Shown in pieces: positions 35,180 to 42,803 of a DNA stretch of 55,011 nucleotides (within the stretch, counting starts at the first letter, position 1; every line of letters begins with the position of its first letter). The notes beneath the pieces were generated by a model. That model had not been told where the DNA came from and ran no database searches. It worked only from the letters and a program-made list of their open reading frames with translations. Origin of the DNA: an uncultured Geobacter sp. (lineage in GTDB: Bacteria; Desulfobacterota; Desulfuromonadia; Geobacterales; CAIOGM01); the NCBI GenBank assembly GCA_903902855.1, contig CAIUWK010000066.1:1-55011 (forward strand). Direction: 5' to 3'. The position numbers were made by a program, and so were the translations under genes.

Positions 35180-35503
35180 ATGCCTACGTCCTTCAATGAC
35201 CTCCACGCAGCCAAAACGTTAAAAGAGCGTATTTCAGCATTCACTCCGCCCCTTGATTTCCGGCTTTTCGGCTCCCGTGCCCGTGGTGATGCCGACGAGT
35301 TCTCCGATATGGATATCTTCATGGAATTTGAGACGGTTGATAGAGAGTTGAAAATGAAGGTAAAAGACGTCGCGTGGGAAATGACCCTGGAGACCGGGAT
35401 CATTGTCACCACACTCCTATTCAGTCGGTACGAGATCGAAGAGTCCCCCCTGAGATCATCGCCCATCGTTCGTGTAATCATGGAGGAGGGGGTACAGGTA
35501 TGA
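35180..35503 (+). CDS. MNT-type minimal nucleotidyltransferase
   Basis: A 107-residue nucleotidyltransferase of the MNT type. The metal and nucleotide site GSRARGDADEFSDMDI (residues about 33-48) has the GS motif and both aspartates of the family, so it may be active. In MNT/HEPN toxin-antitoxin systems this protein is usually the antitoxin, adding AMP to the HEPN partner. ATG 35180 was chosen over 35141 because AGGAG stands eight bases before it. Its stop overlaps the HEPN start by four bases. Confidence 0.85.
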   Translation: MPTSFNDLHAAKTLKERISAFTPPLDFRLFGSRARGDADEFSDMDIFMEFETVDRELKMKVKDVAWEMTLETGIIVTTLLFSRYEIEESPLRSSPIVRVIMEEGVQV

Positions 35504-35895
35504 CCGATCTTGAAACTATATTTGTCTACCGTATGGGACAGGCCGAGGAAACGCTTGCAGAAGCAGCGAAGATGCTGACTTCCGGGTTTTCGCCTCGCTC
35601 TATTGTTAACAGATCATATTACGCGATGTTTTATGCGGTTCTGGCGCTCTTCATCCACACCAACACCCCCCACAAGACATCCAAGCACTCCGGAGTCATC
35701 GGGATATTCAACAAGGAGTTCGTCCACACCGGAAAACTCGACGCACGCTTTGCCCGAATGCTCTATGATCTGTTCGATGAACGGATGGAACTGGACTACC
35801 GGGACTTTGCTGAAGTTTCAGAAGAAGGTTCCAGGAGCGCAGTGGAGTCGGCTCGGGAATTCGTTTTTGCTATTAAGGAGTTGACGGAAAAATGA
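35500..35895 (+). CDS. HEPN-domain protein (partner of MNT)
   Basis: A 131-residue helical protein of the HEPN type, with the typical NRSYYAMFYAVLALF helix near residues 37-51. Active HEPN ribonucleases have an R-x4-6-H motif; I do not find one here, so this copy may be a non-nuclease member of the UPF0332-like group. The ATG overlaps the upstream stop (ATGA), giving translational coupling with the nucleotidyltransferase. The pair is a candidate toxin-antitoxin module. Confidence 0.82.
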   Translation: MTDLETIFVYRMGQAEETLAEAAKMLTSGFSPRSIVNRSYYAMFYAVLALFIHTNTPHKTSKHSGVIGIFNKEFVHTGKLDARFARMLYDLFDERMELDYRDFAEVSEEGSRSAVESAREFVFAIKELTEK

Positions 35896-36019
35896 AGCTG
35901 GGCCAGGGTGGAGACTGTGACGTGTGTATGGCACGTCAGCACCCATAAACTCTCAGGAATCGTGAGACTGAAGTCCGCCCGAAGATCAAAGAGATGAATA
36001 CCGCCGGAGGAGGAGACGC

Positions 36020-36451
36020 ATGACCGAACTTGATGCCGCACTGGAGATACTGCTGCGGGATATCACGAGCCCCGAAAACCAGTCACAGTATTACAACCGG
36101 TTTCTCGACAGCACCTTCTTCGTGCCGATCCACGATACTGCGAATATCGAGGGGGTGGAAACATTGGGCGAGGATGACGTGGTTCCCTTGGTGGTCGAGT
36201 CCGAGGAGAACGACTATCTGATGCTCTTCGATACCCGGGAGCGGATGAACGACTGGGCACATTTCGAGGTGCAGCATCTGGTGATGTCGGGGGAGCAGTT
36301 GGCGATTACCTCCGTCCCTCCGTTGCAGTGGGCACTCAATGCCGGGACCGATCACTCGAAACTGTTTCTGCCGGATGAGATTGCCTGGCTGAAGGAGATT
36401 GCGGGCCGAGGAACTGCCGGAGCATGCGCCTGCTCAAAATCCTATGAGTGA
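36020..36451 (+). CDS. SseB-like protein
   Basis: A 143-residue protein resembling the SseB N-terminal domain: RFLDSTFFVPIHD and, later, LMLFDTRERMNDWA are family features. The role of SseB-like proteins outside the secretion context in Escherichia is unknown. A GGAGGAGGAG site precedes the ATG. It follows the HEPN gene by 124 bases and precedes the DUF4350-like gene; the context gives no clear function. Confidence 0.75.
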   Translation: MTELDAALEILLRDITSPENQSQYYNRFLDSTFFVPIHDTANIEGVETLGEDDVVPLVVESEENDYLMLFDTRERMNDWAHFEVQHLVMSGEQLAITSVPPLQWALNAGTDHSKLFLPDEIAWLKEIAGRGTAGACACSKSYE

Positions 36452-36483
36452 CAGTTCCTGTTGATTTCAGCTATGGAGAGACG

Positions 36484-37284
36484 ATGTTACGACGCTACCT
36501 GCCGGCCATCCTGATTCTCATTATATGTTCGTTCCTCCAGGCGCCCGGCGCGGCCCATGCCCGGAGTCGGGTGCTGTTTGACCAAGGGCATGGCCAGAAG
36601 TTCCTCGTTGAGCGGGGGGGTGAGCTTGACCTGTCACATCTGGCCGGTATTTTCCGGGAGTTGGGGCACGACGTTACCACGACCTCGGCGCCGTTGAGCG
36701 ATGAGCTGCTGAACAACGTGGAGATCCTCATGATTTCCGGCCCCTTCAAGCCGTACCGCGGCGACGAGATCGAGGCGGTTGTCCGGTATCTCCAACGAGG
36801 CGGCGCGCTCTGCATCACCCTCCATACCGCTCCCCCAGCCTCTTCCCTGATCTTCCGACTGGGAGTCGATTACTCCAATGGCGTGATTCGTGAAGAAGAG
36901 GGGATTGTTGATGGCGATCCTCTCGCGTTTCGCGTCACTCGTATGGAGGAGCATCCGCTTTTCTCGGGAGTGGATGCGTTCAATCTCTACGGGGTCTGGG
37001 CGCTCCTGGATCTCCGTTCCGGCGTGCGTACCATCGCCCGGAGTTCTCCGGATGCCTGGATGGATCTGAATCAAAACGGTCGGTTGGACGGGGCTGACGC
37101 ACGGGGCTCATTCGGGGTGGTGGTGGCCGGAGAAGAGGGGAAAGGGCGTTTTGTCGTTATGGGGGATGATGCCCTTTTCCAGAACAGATACCTGAAGGGG
37201 GGGAATCTGGTTCTGGCCCGTAATCTGGCGGCCTGGCTCGCCGCCGGGCCGGTATTGGGATGTACCGAAAAACCTGCGAGGTAG
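36484..37284 (+). CDS. Exported DUF4350-like protein
   Basis: A 266-residue protein with a signal peptide (MLRRYLPAILILIICSFLQA) and a domain like DUF4350/GldG-type amidotransferase-like folds: VLFDQGHGQ, HLAGIFRELGHDV, LMISGPFKPY, VRYLQRGGALCI. A loop DLNQNGRLDGAD (near residue 198) looks like a calcium-binding EF-hand/dockerin loop. GGAGAG precedes ATG 36484; an upstream ATG (36448) would lose the signal form. It probably binds a ligand in the periplasm, but the substrate is not known. Confidence 0.75.
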   Translation: MLRRYLPAILILIICSFLQAPGAAHARSRVLFDQGHGQKFLVERGGELDLSHLAGIFRELGHDVTTTSAPLSDELLNNVEILMISGPFKPYRGDEIEAVVRYLQRGGALCITLHTAPPASSLIFRLGVDYSNGVIREEEGIVDGDPLAFRVTRMEEHPLFSGVDAFNLYGVWALLDLRSGVRTIARSSPDAWMDLNQNGRLDGADARGSFGVVVAGEEGKGRFVVMGDDALFQNRYLKGGNLVLARNLAAWLAAGPVLGCTEKPAR

Positions 37285-37298
37285 AAGGGGTTAATTCG

Positions 37299-37733
37299 AT
37301 GAGCGTACGGAAAAGCGGTAATAAAAAGGGCAGTCTCCCTAAATTCGCGGGGCTGCGGGCGAAGCTGCCGGCAGGGGTTGAGGTTGTCCACGTACCCGAG
37401 GGTGAGGTCAAGATGTCGGTGGTGCTCCTTGAATTTCTGGATCCGTTCCTTGAAGGGGGTGAGAGCGAGGCAGAGCTGAACGGATGTCTGACAACAGGGA
37501 TAATAGCCTGGAATGCCGCGCTGCTGCCCGCTGCTGAACGGCGGAAATTTTTCAGCGAGGCGCTGGCGGGGATGCCGCTTGACGTGCGTCTGACCATGAA
37601 GGTGATTATGGATCGGATGATACGGATAAAAGAGGAGTCTTTTGCCGATAACCGGAAAAAGATCCTGGAGTATTATCTAACCATGACCAAGGATGGGCCG
37701 CATCTCTCCGTGGCGGCGTCCATGACGGAGTGA
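37299..37733 (+). CDS. Conserved-looking protein of unknown function
   Basis: A 144-residue soluble protein, no signal peptide. The first 50 residues are basic with a beta-strand pair (VEVVHVPEGEVKMSVVLLEF), and the rest is mainly helical with many charged residues (LPAAERRKFFSEALAG, MKVIMDRMIRIKEE). I do not recognise a family. AAGGGG precedes the ATG; an in-frame ATG at 37260 overlaps the previous gene and lacks a site. It follows the DUF4350-like gene by 14 bases, so both are probably one operon. Confidence 0.65.
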   Translation: MSVRKSGNKKGSLPKFAGLRAKLPAGVEVVHVPEGEVKMSVVLLEFLDPFLEGGESEAELNGCLTTGIIAWNAALLPAAERRKFFSEALAGMPLDVRLTMKVIMDRMIRIKEESFADNRKKILEYYLTMTKDGPHLSVAASMTE

Positions 37734-37870
37734 GAGAAAAGATGATCGGAACTGCGGCAGGTTATTATTCCCGGAACATTCCGTTACTACTCCGTGACCA
37801 GGGGAAGCGGTGATTCTCTTGAGCGTAGGATGTCTTGCGAAAGTACTGTGATAAAGGGGGACAAAAGCTC

Positions 37871-38776
37871 ATGATGAACGCCGCTTCCCCCCTTCGCATC
37901 GGCATCGACCTGGGAGGGACCAAGATCGAGGCGCTCCTCCTGGATCCCGATGATACCGTGCTCCAGCGGCGGCGGATAGCGTCACCCGCAGGAGAGGGGT
38001 ATGCCGCCGTCCTTGCCTCCCTCCACACGCTTATCACCGAAACCGCCGCGCTCATCCCTCCGGGCACTCCCTGTACGGTGGGGATCGGCATCCCCGGCTC
38101 CCTCAATCCTGTCACCGGCCTGGTCCAGAACGCCAACTCCACCTGCCTCATCGGCCACCCTCTCAAGGACGACGTGGAACAGCTCCTGGGACGTCCGGTG
38201 GGAATCCGCAACGATGCCGACTGCTTCGCCCTGGCAGAGTGCCGGTTAGGGGCGGGTCAAGGGTATGGTCTCGTCTTCGGGGTGATCATGGGGACCGGGT
38301 GCGGCGGCGGGATCTGCATGGACGGCCGGCTGCGGGAAGGTCCCCACCGGATCGCCGGGGAGTGGGGGCACTTTTCCGTGGACCCGGCAGGGGAGCTCTG
38401 CTACTGCGGCAACCGGGGATGCGTGGAGACGAAGATCAGCGGTTCCGGGGTGGAGCGGAGTTTTGAGGCGAGGTACGGGCGGAAGCCGGCCATGACGGAG
38501 ATCGTGGCTAGGGCACGGGAAGGGGACCATGAGTGCCGGGAGGCCTTTGACCGGTTCCTGGACGACTTCGGCCGCTGTCTGGGGGGGCTGATCTCCGTGC
38601 TCGATCCCGACGCCGTGGTTTTGGGGGGCGGTCTCTCCTCCATTCATGAACTCTACACGATTGGCGCGGAGCGGGTCCGGCAGTACGCTTTCCACGGCGA
38701 TCTCCGGACCCCCATCTTGCGAAACCGGCTGGGAGATTCGGCCGGGGTCTTCGGCGCGGCCTGGAGCGGCTGCTAG
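37871..38776 (+). CDS. ROK-family sugar kinase
   Basis: A 301-residue ROK kinase that phosphorylates glucose, fructose or an amino sugar. It has the ATP site IDLGGTKIE near residue 14, the catalytic aspartate in RNDADC near residue 115, MGTGCGGG, EWGHFSVD and the zinc motif CYCGNRGCVE near residue 180. GGGGGAC precedes ATG 37871; a second ATG follows directly. A truncated copy of this gene is at 40680-40895. The zinc motif fits kinases for glucose/mannose or N-acetyl sugars equally. Confidence 0.9.
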   Translation: MMNAASPLRIGIDLGGTKIEALLLDPDDTVLQRRRIASPAGEGYAAVLASLHTLITETAALIPPGTPCTVGIGIPGSLNPVTGLVQNANSTCLIGHPLKDDVEQLLGRPVGIRNDADCFALAECRLGAGQGYGLVFGVIMGTGCGGGICMDGRLREGPHRIAGEWGHFSVDPAGELCYCGNRGCVETKISGSGVERSFEARYGRKPAMTEIVARAREGDHECREAFDRFLDDFGRCLGGLISVLDPDAVVLGGGLSSIHELYTIGAERVRQYAFHGDLRTPILRNRLGDSAGVFGAAWSGC

Positions 38777-38849
38777 CCTCGCTCCAGCGCCACGTACCGG
38801 ACCAGCAGTTTCTTCGACTCAGGTAGTAAACCTTAAATTCCAAATCGTT

Positions 38850-38961
38850 TCACGCGGATAACTTCGGATAACATCTGATTTGAACCTTTGATACTCCCGC
38901 ACAAATTCTGTCATTTAGCTTGATCCGCGTTTATCCGAATTTATCAGATTTGATCCGCGTG
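38850..38961. repeat. Inverted repeat, ATCCGCG/TTATCCG type
   Basis: TCACGCGGATAACTTCGG (from 38850) faces ATCCGCGTTTATCCGAAT and ATCCGCGTGA (38932-38961). TCACGCGGAT at one end and ATCCGCGTGA at the other are exact complements, and an ATCTGATTTGA/ATCAGATTTGAT pair lies inside. It looks like a second type of dispersed stem-loop repeat. Confidence 0.75.
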
Positions 38962-39070
38962 AAGCCTGAATTCTTTCAGGTTCATACCGTAAATACAAGC
39001 TGGACAGGGCACTACTCTGGTCAGTCACATCACCGTTTTAAAACTCCCCCTTCGATCCCCCTTCGACTAT

Positions 39071-39131
39071 GGCCTTCTTCCGTGCGCCGGAAGCCCACAC
39101 ACCACATATAAAAACCACTGCTTCATTAGAT
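39071..39131. repeat. 60-base direct repeat, copy 1
   Basis: CGTGCGCCGGAAGCCCACAC with flanks (GGCCT before; AAACCA and TTCATTAGAT after) is repeated at 40541-40602 with few changes. The copies flank the dead mazEF and the hicAB genes. Confidence 0.85.
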
Positions 39132-39326
39132 TTTTAACAATAAAAATTGCGTTCTATTTTCACATCAATGCTTATCTTCCGCATAGATAAGCCCGAATTC
39201 CTGCCGGCAGGAATTGGTAAAAATTTCTTATGCGGGGTTGGATTGGGCACGGCCATGGGAAATAGGGGCGGGATTTTTATAGAACGACCGTATAGCTGTA
39301 CTCAAATGCCATACAGGAGATTAGCC

Positions 39327-39570
39327 ATGTCGTTAAAAGCAACCTTTGCCATTGATGATGGTGTGTTGCGGGATGCGCGGGAATATGTAGAGAACAACCA
39401 TATCAAATCATTAAGCGCCTTCGTGGAGCGCTCCATTCGCGAGGAACTCACACGCATGCGACAAGGAGAAGATCAGAAACGATCTGTTTGCGGCGGGGAG
39501 TGACCGGCTTTTCATGGCAGATGTCCTGGAGATCCAGCAGGCGTTTGAACATGCCGATTTGGAGGCGTGA
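39327..39570 (+). pseudogene. Frameshifted MazE/RHH-like antitoxin
   Basis: An AGGAG site stands eight bases before ATG 39327. The first frame gives 43 good residues (MSLKATFAIDDGVLRDAREY, VENNHIKSLSAFVERSI, REELTR) typical of ribbon-helix-helix antitoxins, then runs into unrelated residues and stops at 39503. The natural C-terminus continues in the next frame: DKEKIRNDLFAAGSDRLFMA, DVLEIQQAFEHADLEA, stop 39568-39570. The shift lies at about 39440-39460. The joined product of about 80 residues fits the antitoxin family. So the gene is broken unless a programmed shift occurs, for which I see no slippery site. Confidence 0.7.
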
Positions 39571-39758
39571 CTCTTTGTTCTTGCCCACCAATCCGCACCC
39601 TAGCGAAACAGCGTCTGATGACCTGTATGGGGGAAATTTCGGATGTGAATCTGCGCTCCGGGATAAATATCGCTCTACGGGTTCATCCTAAAGAAAATGA
39701 TGGAAGAGGGTGGTTTAAGTCGGGTGCCAGTGGTAAAAGGCAACCTGCTAAGCGATGA
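39567..39758 (+). pseudogene. Truncated MazF/PemK-like toxin remnant
   Basis: A GTG overlapping the antitoxin stop (GTGA) opens a 63-residue frame. After seven residues it reads IRTLAKQRLMTCMGEISD, then LRSGINIALRV, which matches the C-terminal third of MazF/PemK toxins (IRT..K.RL...G.LS....N.ALR). The N-terminal two thirds, with the RNA-binding and catalytic residues, are missing. The remaining residues past the family end are probably read-through. Together with the frameshifted antitoxin this is a dead mazEF pair. Confidence 0.6.
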
Positions 39759-39776
39759 TCTTCAACCGGCAGTCTC

Positions 39777-40112
39777 TCAGTTCGTGGCTTCCTTGGCAAA
39801 AACCTCGGCAGCCCACTGGTTGAGACTTTTTCCGCAGCCGGTCGCCGCTCGCACTGCTGCGGCATGTATCTCTGGTGGAACACGCAGCATCAGTCGGCCT
39901 GATGCCGGTTTTTGCGGCGCCCTTCCGGTGGCGACACAATCGGCCAGATAGTGTTCAATTGCGGCGGCAAAATCTGTATGTAATTCAGACACGGTTTCGC
40001 CGTGGAAGGTGATACTCTCTTTTACGCCAAGCACGTGACCGACAAAGATATCGTCACGAGGGTCGAACTCCACTCGCGCGGTGTAACCCTTATAGATCAT
40101 AGAATTCATCAT
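39777..40112 (-). CDS. hicB: HicB-type antitoxin
   Basis: A 111-residue antitoxin with an N-terminal HicB fold (YKGYTARVEFDPRDDIFVGH, VLGVKESITFHGE) and a C-terminal ribbon-helix-helix DNA-binding part (SGRLMLRVPPEIHAAAVRAA). It should bind and block HicA and repress the operon. ATG 40112 overlaps the hicA stop by four bases; a longer frame start at 40139 overlaps hicA more and is unlikely. It is toxin-first as in most hicAB loci. Confidence 0.92.
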   Translation of the reverse strand: MMNSMIYKGYTARVEFDPRDDIFVGHVLGVKESITFHGETVSELHTDFAAAIEHYLADCVATGRAPQKPASGRLMLRVPPEIHAAAVRAATGCGKSLNQWAAEVFAKEATN

Positions 40113-40363
40113 GGATTTACCTCCATTTGCTGTAACCACTCCCTGATTTCCTCAATCTGATACTTCCGTGCTTCCTTCCCAGGATGCGGACGATACAGAT
40201 ATTTACGTTTTCCATGGATTTCAAAGACGACACGAGAACCCTCTCCTTCCCGGACTTCTCCACCCAGAGCAACTACCAGCGTCTCGATATCAGCGAACAC
40301 GATACCGCTTTTCGTTGGGCGAACAAAGATGCTTTCCAGCGTGCGACGGTGCCTAATTTTCAT
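40109..40363 (-). CDS. hicA: HicA-type toxin
   Basis: An 84-residue HicA-like mRNA interferase. The second half EGSRVVFEIHGKRKYLYRPH, then PGKEARKYQIEEIREWL, is typical of the subgroup that pairs with ribbon-helix-helix HicB. In this subgroup the classic GSH histidine is GSR, and the HRPH-type region is RPHP. The ATG has no clear ribosome site, common for tightly held toxins. The space upstream (40364-40395) should hold the operator. The frame is complete, so the pair may be active. Confidence 0.9.
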   Translation of the reverse strand: MKIRHRRTLESIFVRPTKSGIVFADIETLVVALGGEVREGEGSRVVFEIHGKRKYLYRPHPGKEARKYQIEEIREWLQQMEVNP

Positions 40364-40540
40364 GTTAGACAGAGTAGCATACTGTCATAATCCGTGCAAT
40401 CGTTTGTGATTGCACCGTTCTGCAGAAATATCGGCCGGAGAGTCGTGCAGTTCCTCTTCGTCTCCCACGTCCAGTTGCTATAACTCCACCTCCCGGAAGA
40501 GTTTTGTCACGTTCCGCAGAGGACTCTGCCACCGTTCATC

Positions 40541-40602
40541 TGGCCTTTCCCGTGCGCCGGAAGCCCACACACCAAACAGCAGAAACCATAATTTCATTAG
40601 AT
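40541..40602. repeat. 60-base direct repeat, copy 2
   Basis: Second copy of the repeat at 39071-39131, sharing CGTGCGCCGGAAGCCCACAC and the TTCATTAGAT end. It lies 78 bases before the truncated ROK copy. Confidence 0.85.
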
Positions 40603-40679
40603 AAGGATGTTTCAAGAACCGGGCGGACCGGGTGAAATTCCTCTTCTACCTTGAATCGGCCATCGTCCGGTATGGCGCG

Positions 40680-40895
40680 GTCTTGCGAAAGTACTGCGAT
40701 CAAAGGGGGACAAAGGCGGACTTTGCATCGACGGCCGGCTGCGGGAGGGGCCCCACCGGATCGCCGGCGAGTGGGGGCACTTTTCCGTGGACCCTGCAGG
40801 GGAGCTCTGCTACTCTGGCAACCGGGGATGTGTGGAGGCAAAGATCAGCGGTTCCGGGGTGGAGCAGAGCTTTGAGGCGAGGTACGGGCGGAAGT
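40680..40895 (+). pseudogene. Truncated, internally deleted copy of the ROK kinase gene
   Basis: 40680-40716 matches the leader of the ROK gene (37832-37868: CTTGCGAAAGTACTG and GGGGGACAAA), then jumps directly to the equivalent of 38310-38484 (ACGGCCGGCTGCGGG to GAGGCGAGGTACGGGCGGAAG). About 440 bases, including the start codon and ATP site, are missing, and the 3' part is absent. The zinc motif is changed from CYCGNRGC to CYSGNRGC. No function is expected. Confidence 0.9.
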
Positions 40896-41123
40896 ACGTC
40901 TTAAAGGCTTTTCCCCAAAAAACGGTTCAAGCCTTTGAGGCCCTCTGCGAGAGACGTTTTTGATCTCTCGCCCGTTCGTTGCACTCACGAGAGCACGCAG
41001 AGCGAGGCCCAAGAACAGATTCAAGGTTAAACGACTGAACTGCGGTTCTCTGCATGCAGGGGAGGTGGCATCATTCATATCTATCGCGTCCTGACCCTCC
41101 TGCTGCTCCTGCTCATCTCCTCG

Positions 41124-42803
41124 GTGGCGGCTCCTCTCCAGGGGGCCGGTAAGGGGGAGAAGGTGATCATCGTCGGCGGCGACCGGGACTATCCCCCCTA
41201 TGAGTTCATGGACTCAACAGGGCATCCGTCCGGGTACAACGTGGAACTCACCAGGGCCATTGCCGAGGTGATGGGGATGAACGTGGAATTCCGGCTGGGG
41301 GGATGGTCCGAGCTCCGCACGGCGCTCCAGGCCGGTCAGGTGGACGTGCTTCAGGGGATCTCCTGGTCCGAAGAGCGCGGCCGTGAGGTCGATTTTTCCC
41401 TCCCCCACACCATCGTCAACCATGCGGTTTTCAGCCGGAAGGATTCCCCGTTGATCAACTCCCTGGACGAGATCAAGGGGAAGAAAATTGCCGTGCACCG
41501 GAGCGGCATCATGCACGACTTTCTGGTCCGACAGAAGTTTCCCGCTGAACTTGTTCTCACCGCTACCCCTGCCGATGCCCTGCGCCTCCTTGCCGCCGGT
41601 AAGACTGATTACGCCATTGTCGCCATCGTGCCGGGGATGTACCTGATTCGCGAGCTGAAACTGACCAACCTGATCCCTGCGATCCGGAACGTGGCCACCC
41701 ACCGCTACTGTTACGCGGTGGAGAAGGGGAATGGGGAGCTCCTCTCCCGGTTCAACGAAGGTCTGGCCATTCTCAGGAAGACGGGTCAGTACGAGACGAT
41801 TTACAACAAATGGCTGGGGGTGCTGGACCCGGACCGTGTCCAGTGGAAAACCGTGGCCCGGCAGGCGGCGGTGGTGGTGGTTCCCCTGCTGCTGCTGCTG
41901 GGGGGCTTCGCCCTCTGGTCCCGGTTGCTCCACCGCCAGGTGGCTCTGCGCACCGCCGATCTAACCAGGGAGATCACCGAGCGCAGGTATGCCGAGGAGG
42001 AGCTCCGTCTCAACCAGCAGTCACTGGTCCAGGCCGACAAGATGGCGGCCCTGGGGGTGCTTGTTTCCGGCGTGGCCCACGAGATCAACAACCCCACCGG
42101 ACTCATCCTCCTGGATATCTCGATTTTGAAGCGGGCAGAGCGCGATACCGCCCGTATTCTGGAGGAGTATTACCAGGAAAACGGTGACTTCTCCCTGGGG
42201 GGTATCTCCTACACGGAGATGCGGAAGGAGATTCCCCGGGTACTGGAGGAGATGCAGGAAGGGGCCAAACGGATCAAGCGAATCGTTAACGATCTGAAGG
42301 ACTTCGCCCGTCGGGATGACTCCGGCGACCAGGGGCTCCTCCAGCTCAACGATGTGGCGCGGGTGGCGGCGCGACTGGTGGAGCCCACCATCAGGAAGGC
42401 GACGCACCGGTTCAGGATTGACCTGGACGAGGGGATGCCCCGGCTCCGGGGAAACACCCAGCGGATCGAGCAGGTGGTCGTAAACCTGTTGCTCAATGCC
42501 TGCCAGGCCCTGCCGGAGCCGGAGCGGGGAATTACTCTGTCAACCCATTACAACGGGGCGTTGCGGGCAGTCGTGCTCCGGGTGAGTGATGAGGGGGTGG
42601 GGATTGCCCCGGAGCATCTGACCCGCCTCACCGACCCGTTCTTCACGACCAAGCGGGAGAGCGGCGGGACGGGCCTGGGGCTGTCGGTCTCCGCCGGGAT
42701 CGTCAAGGAACATGGCGGCACCCTCTCCTTCGATTCGGTACCCGGTGCCGGGACCACCGTCACCCTGACGTTTCCCGTAGGAGGAGAGGAGCAGAAATCA
42801 TGA
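41124..42803 (+). CDS. Sensor kinase with periplasmic solute-binding domain
   Basis: A membrane kinase of at least 559 residues. The N-terminal half is a type 3 periplasmic solute-binding domain (DRDYPPYEFMDSTGHPSGYN, WSELRTALQAGQVDVLQGIS), followed by a helix (VVVVPLLLLLGGFAL), HisKA (SGVAHEINNPTGL) and HATPase (NLLLNACQALPE, DEGVGI, GGTGLGLSVSAG). GTG 41124 is the only standard start, but it has no ribosome site and removes most of the signal peptide. The open frame extends upstream through a leucine-rich signal-like stretch to ATC/ATT codons at 41070/41073 after AGGGGAGG, so translation may begin there. The regulator gene overlaps its stop. It probably senses C4-dicarboxylates. Confidence 0.87.
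   Translation: MAAPLQGAGKGEKVIIVGGDRDYPPYEFMDSTGHPSGYNVELTRAIAEVMGMNVEFRLGGWSELRTALQAGQVDVLQGISWSEERGREVDFSLPHTIVNHAVFSRKDSPLINSLDEIKGKKIAVHRSGIMHDFLVRQKFPAELVLTATPADALRLLAAGKTDYAIVAIVPGMYLIRELKLTNLIPAIRNVATHRYCYAVEKGNGELLSRFNEGLAILRKTGQYETIYNKWLGVLDPDRVQWKTVARQAAVVVVPLLLLLGGFALWSRLLHRQVALRTADLTREITERRYAEEELRLNQQSLVQADKMAALGVLVSGVAHEINNPTGLILLDISILKRAERDTARILEEYYQENGDFSLGGISYTEMRKEIPRVLEEMQEGAKRIKRIVNDLKDFARRDDSGDQGLLQLNDVARVAARLVEPTIRKATHRFRIDLDEGMPRLRGNTQRIEQVVVNLLLNACQALPEPERGITLSTHYNGALRAVVLRVSDEGVGIAPEHLTRLTDPFFTTKRESGGTGLGLSVSAGIVKEHGGTLSFDSVPGAGTTVTLTFPVGGEEQKS

Larger units (their letters stand above)
38777..39326. other. 550-base intergenic region with repeats
   Basis: No gene with a ribosome site is visible. 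It contains the inverted repeat at 38850-38961, one copy of a 60-base direct repeat (39071-39131) and an AT-rich run near 39120-39180. CAGGAG at its end belongs to the antitoxin remnant. Confidence 0.6.
40364..41069. other. 706-base region with gene fragments and repeats
   Basis: No intact gene is visible. It holds the second copy of the 60-base direct repeat (40541-40602), the truncated ROK copy (40680-40895) and, at its right end, the leader of the sensor kinase gene. Several short frames on both strands lack ribosome sites. Confidence 0.65.

Noticed and set aside
39769-39951. Plus-strand frame 39697-39951 as a gene
   Set aside because: It overlaps hicB on the other strand, has no ribosome site and no recognisable product.
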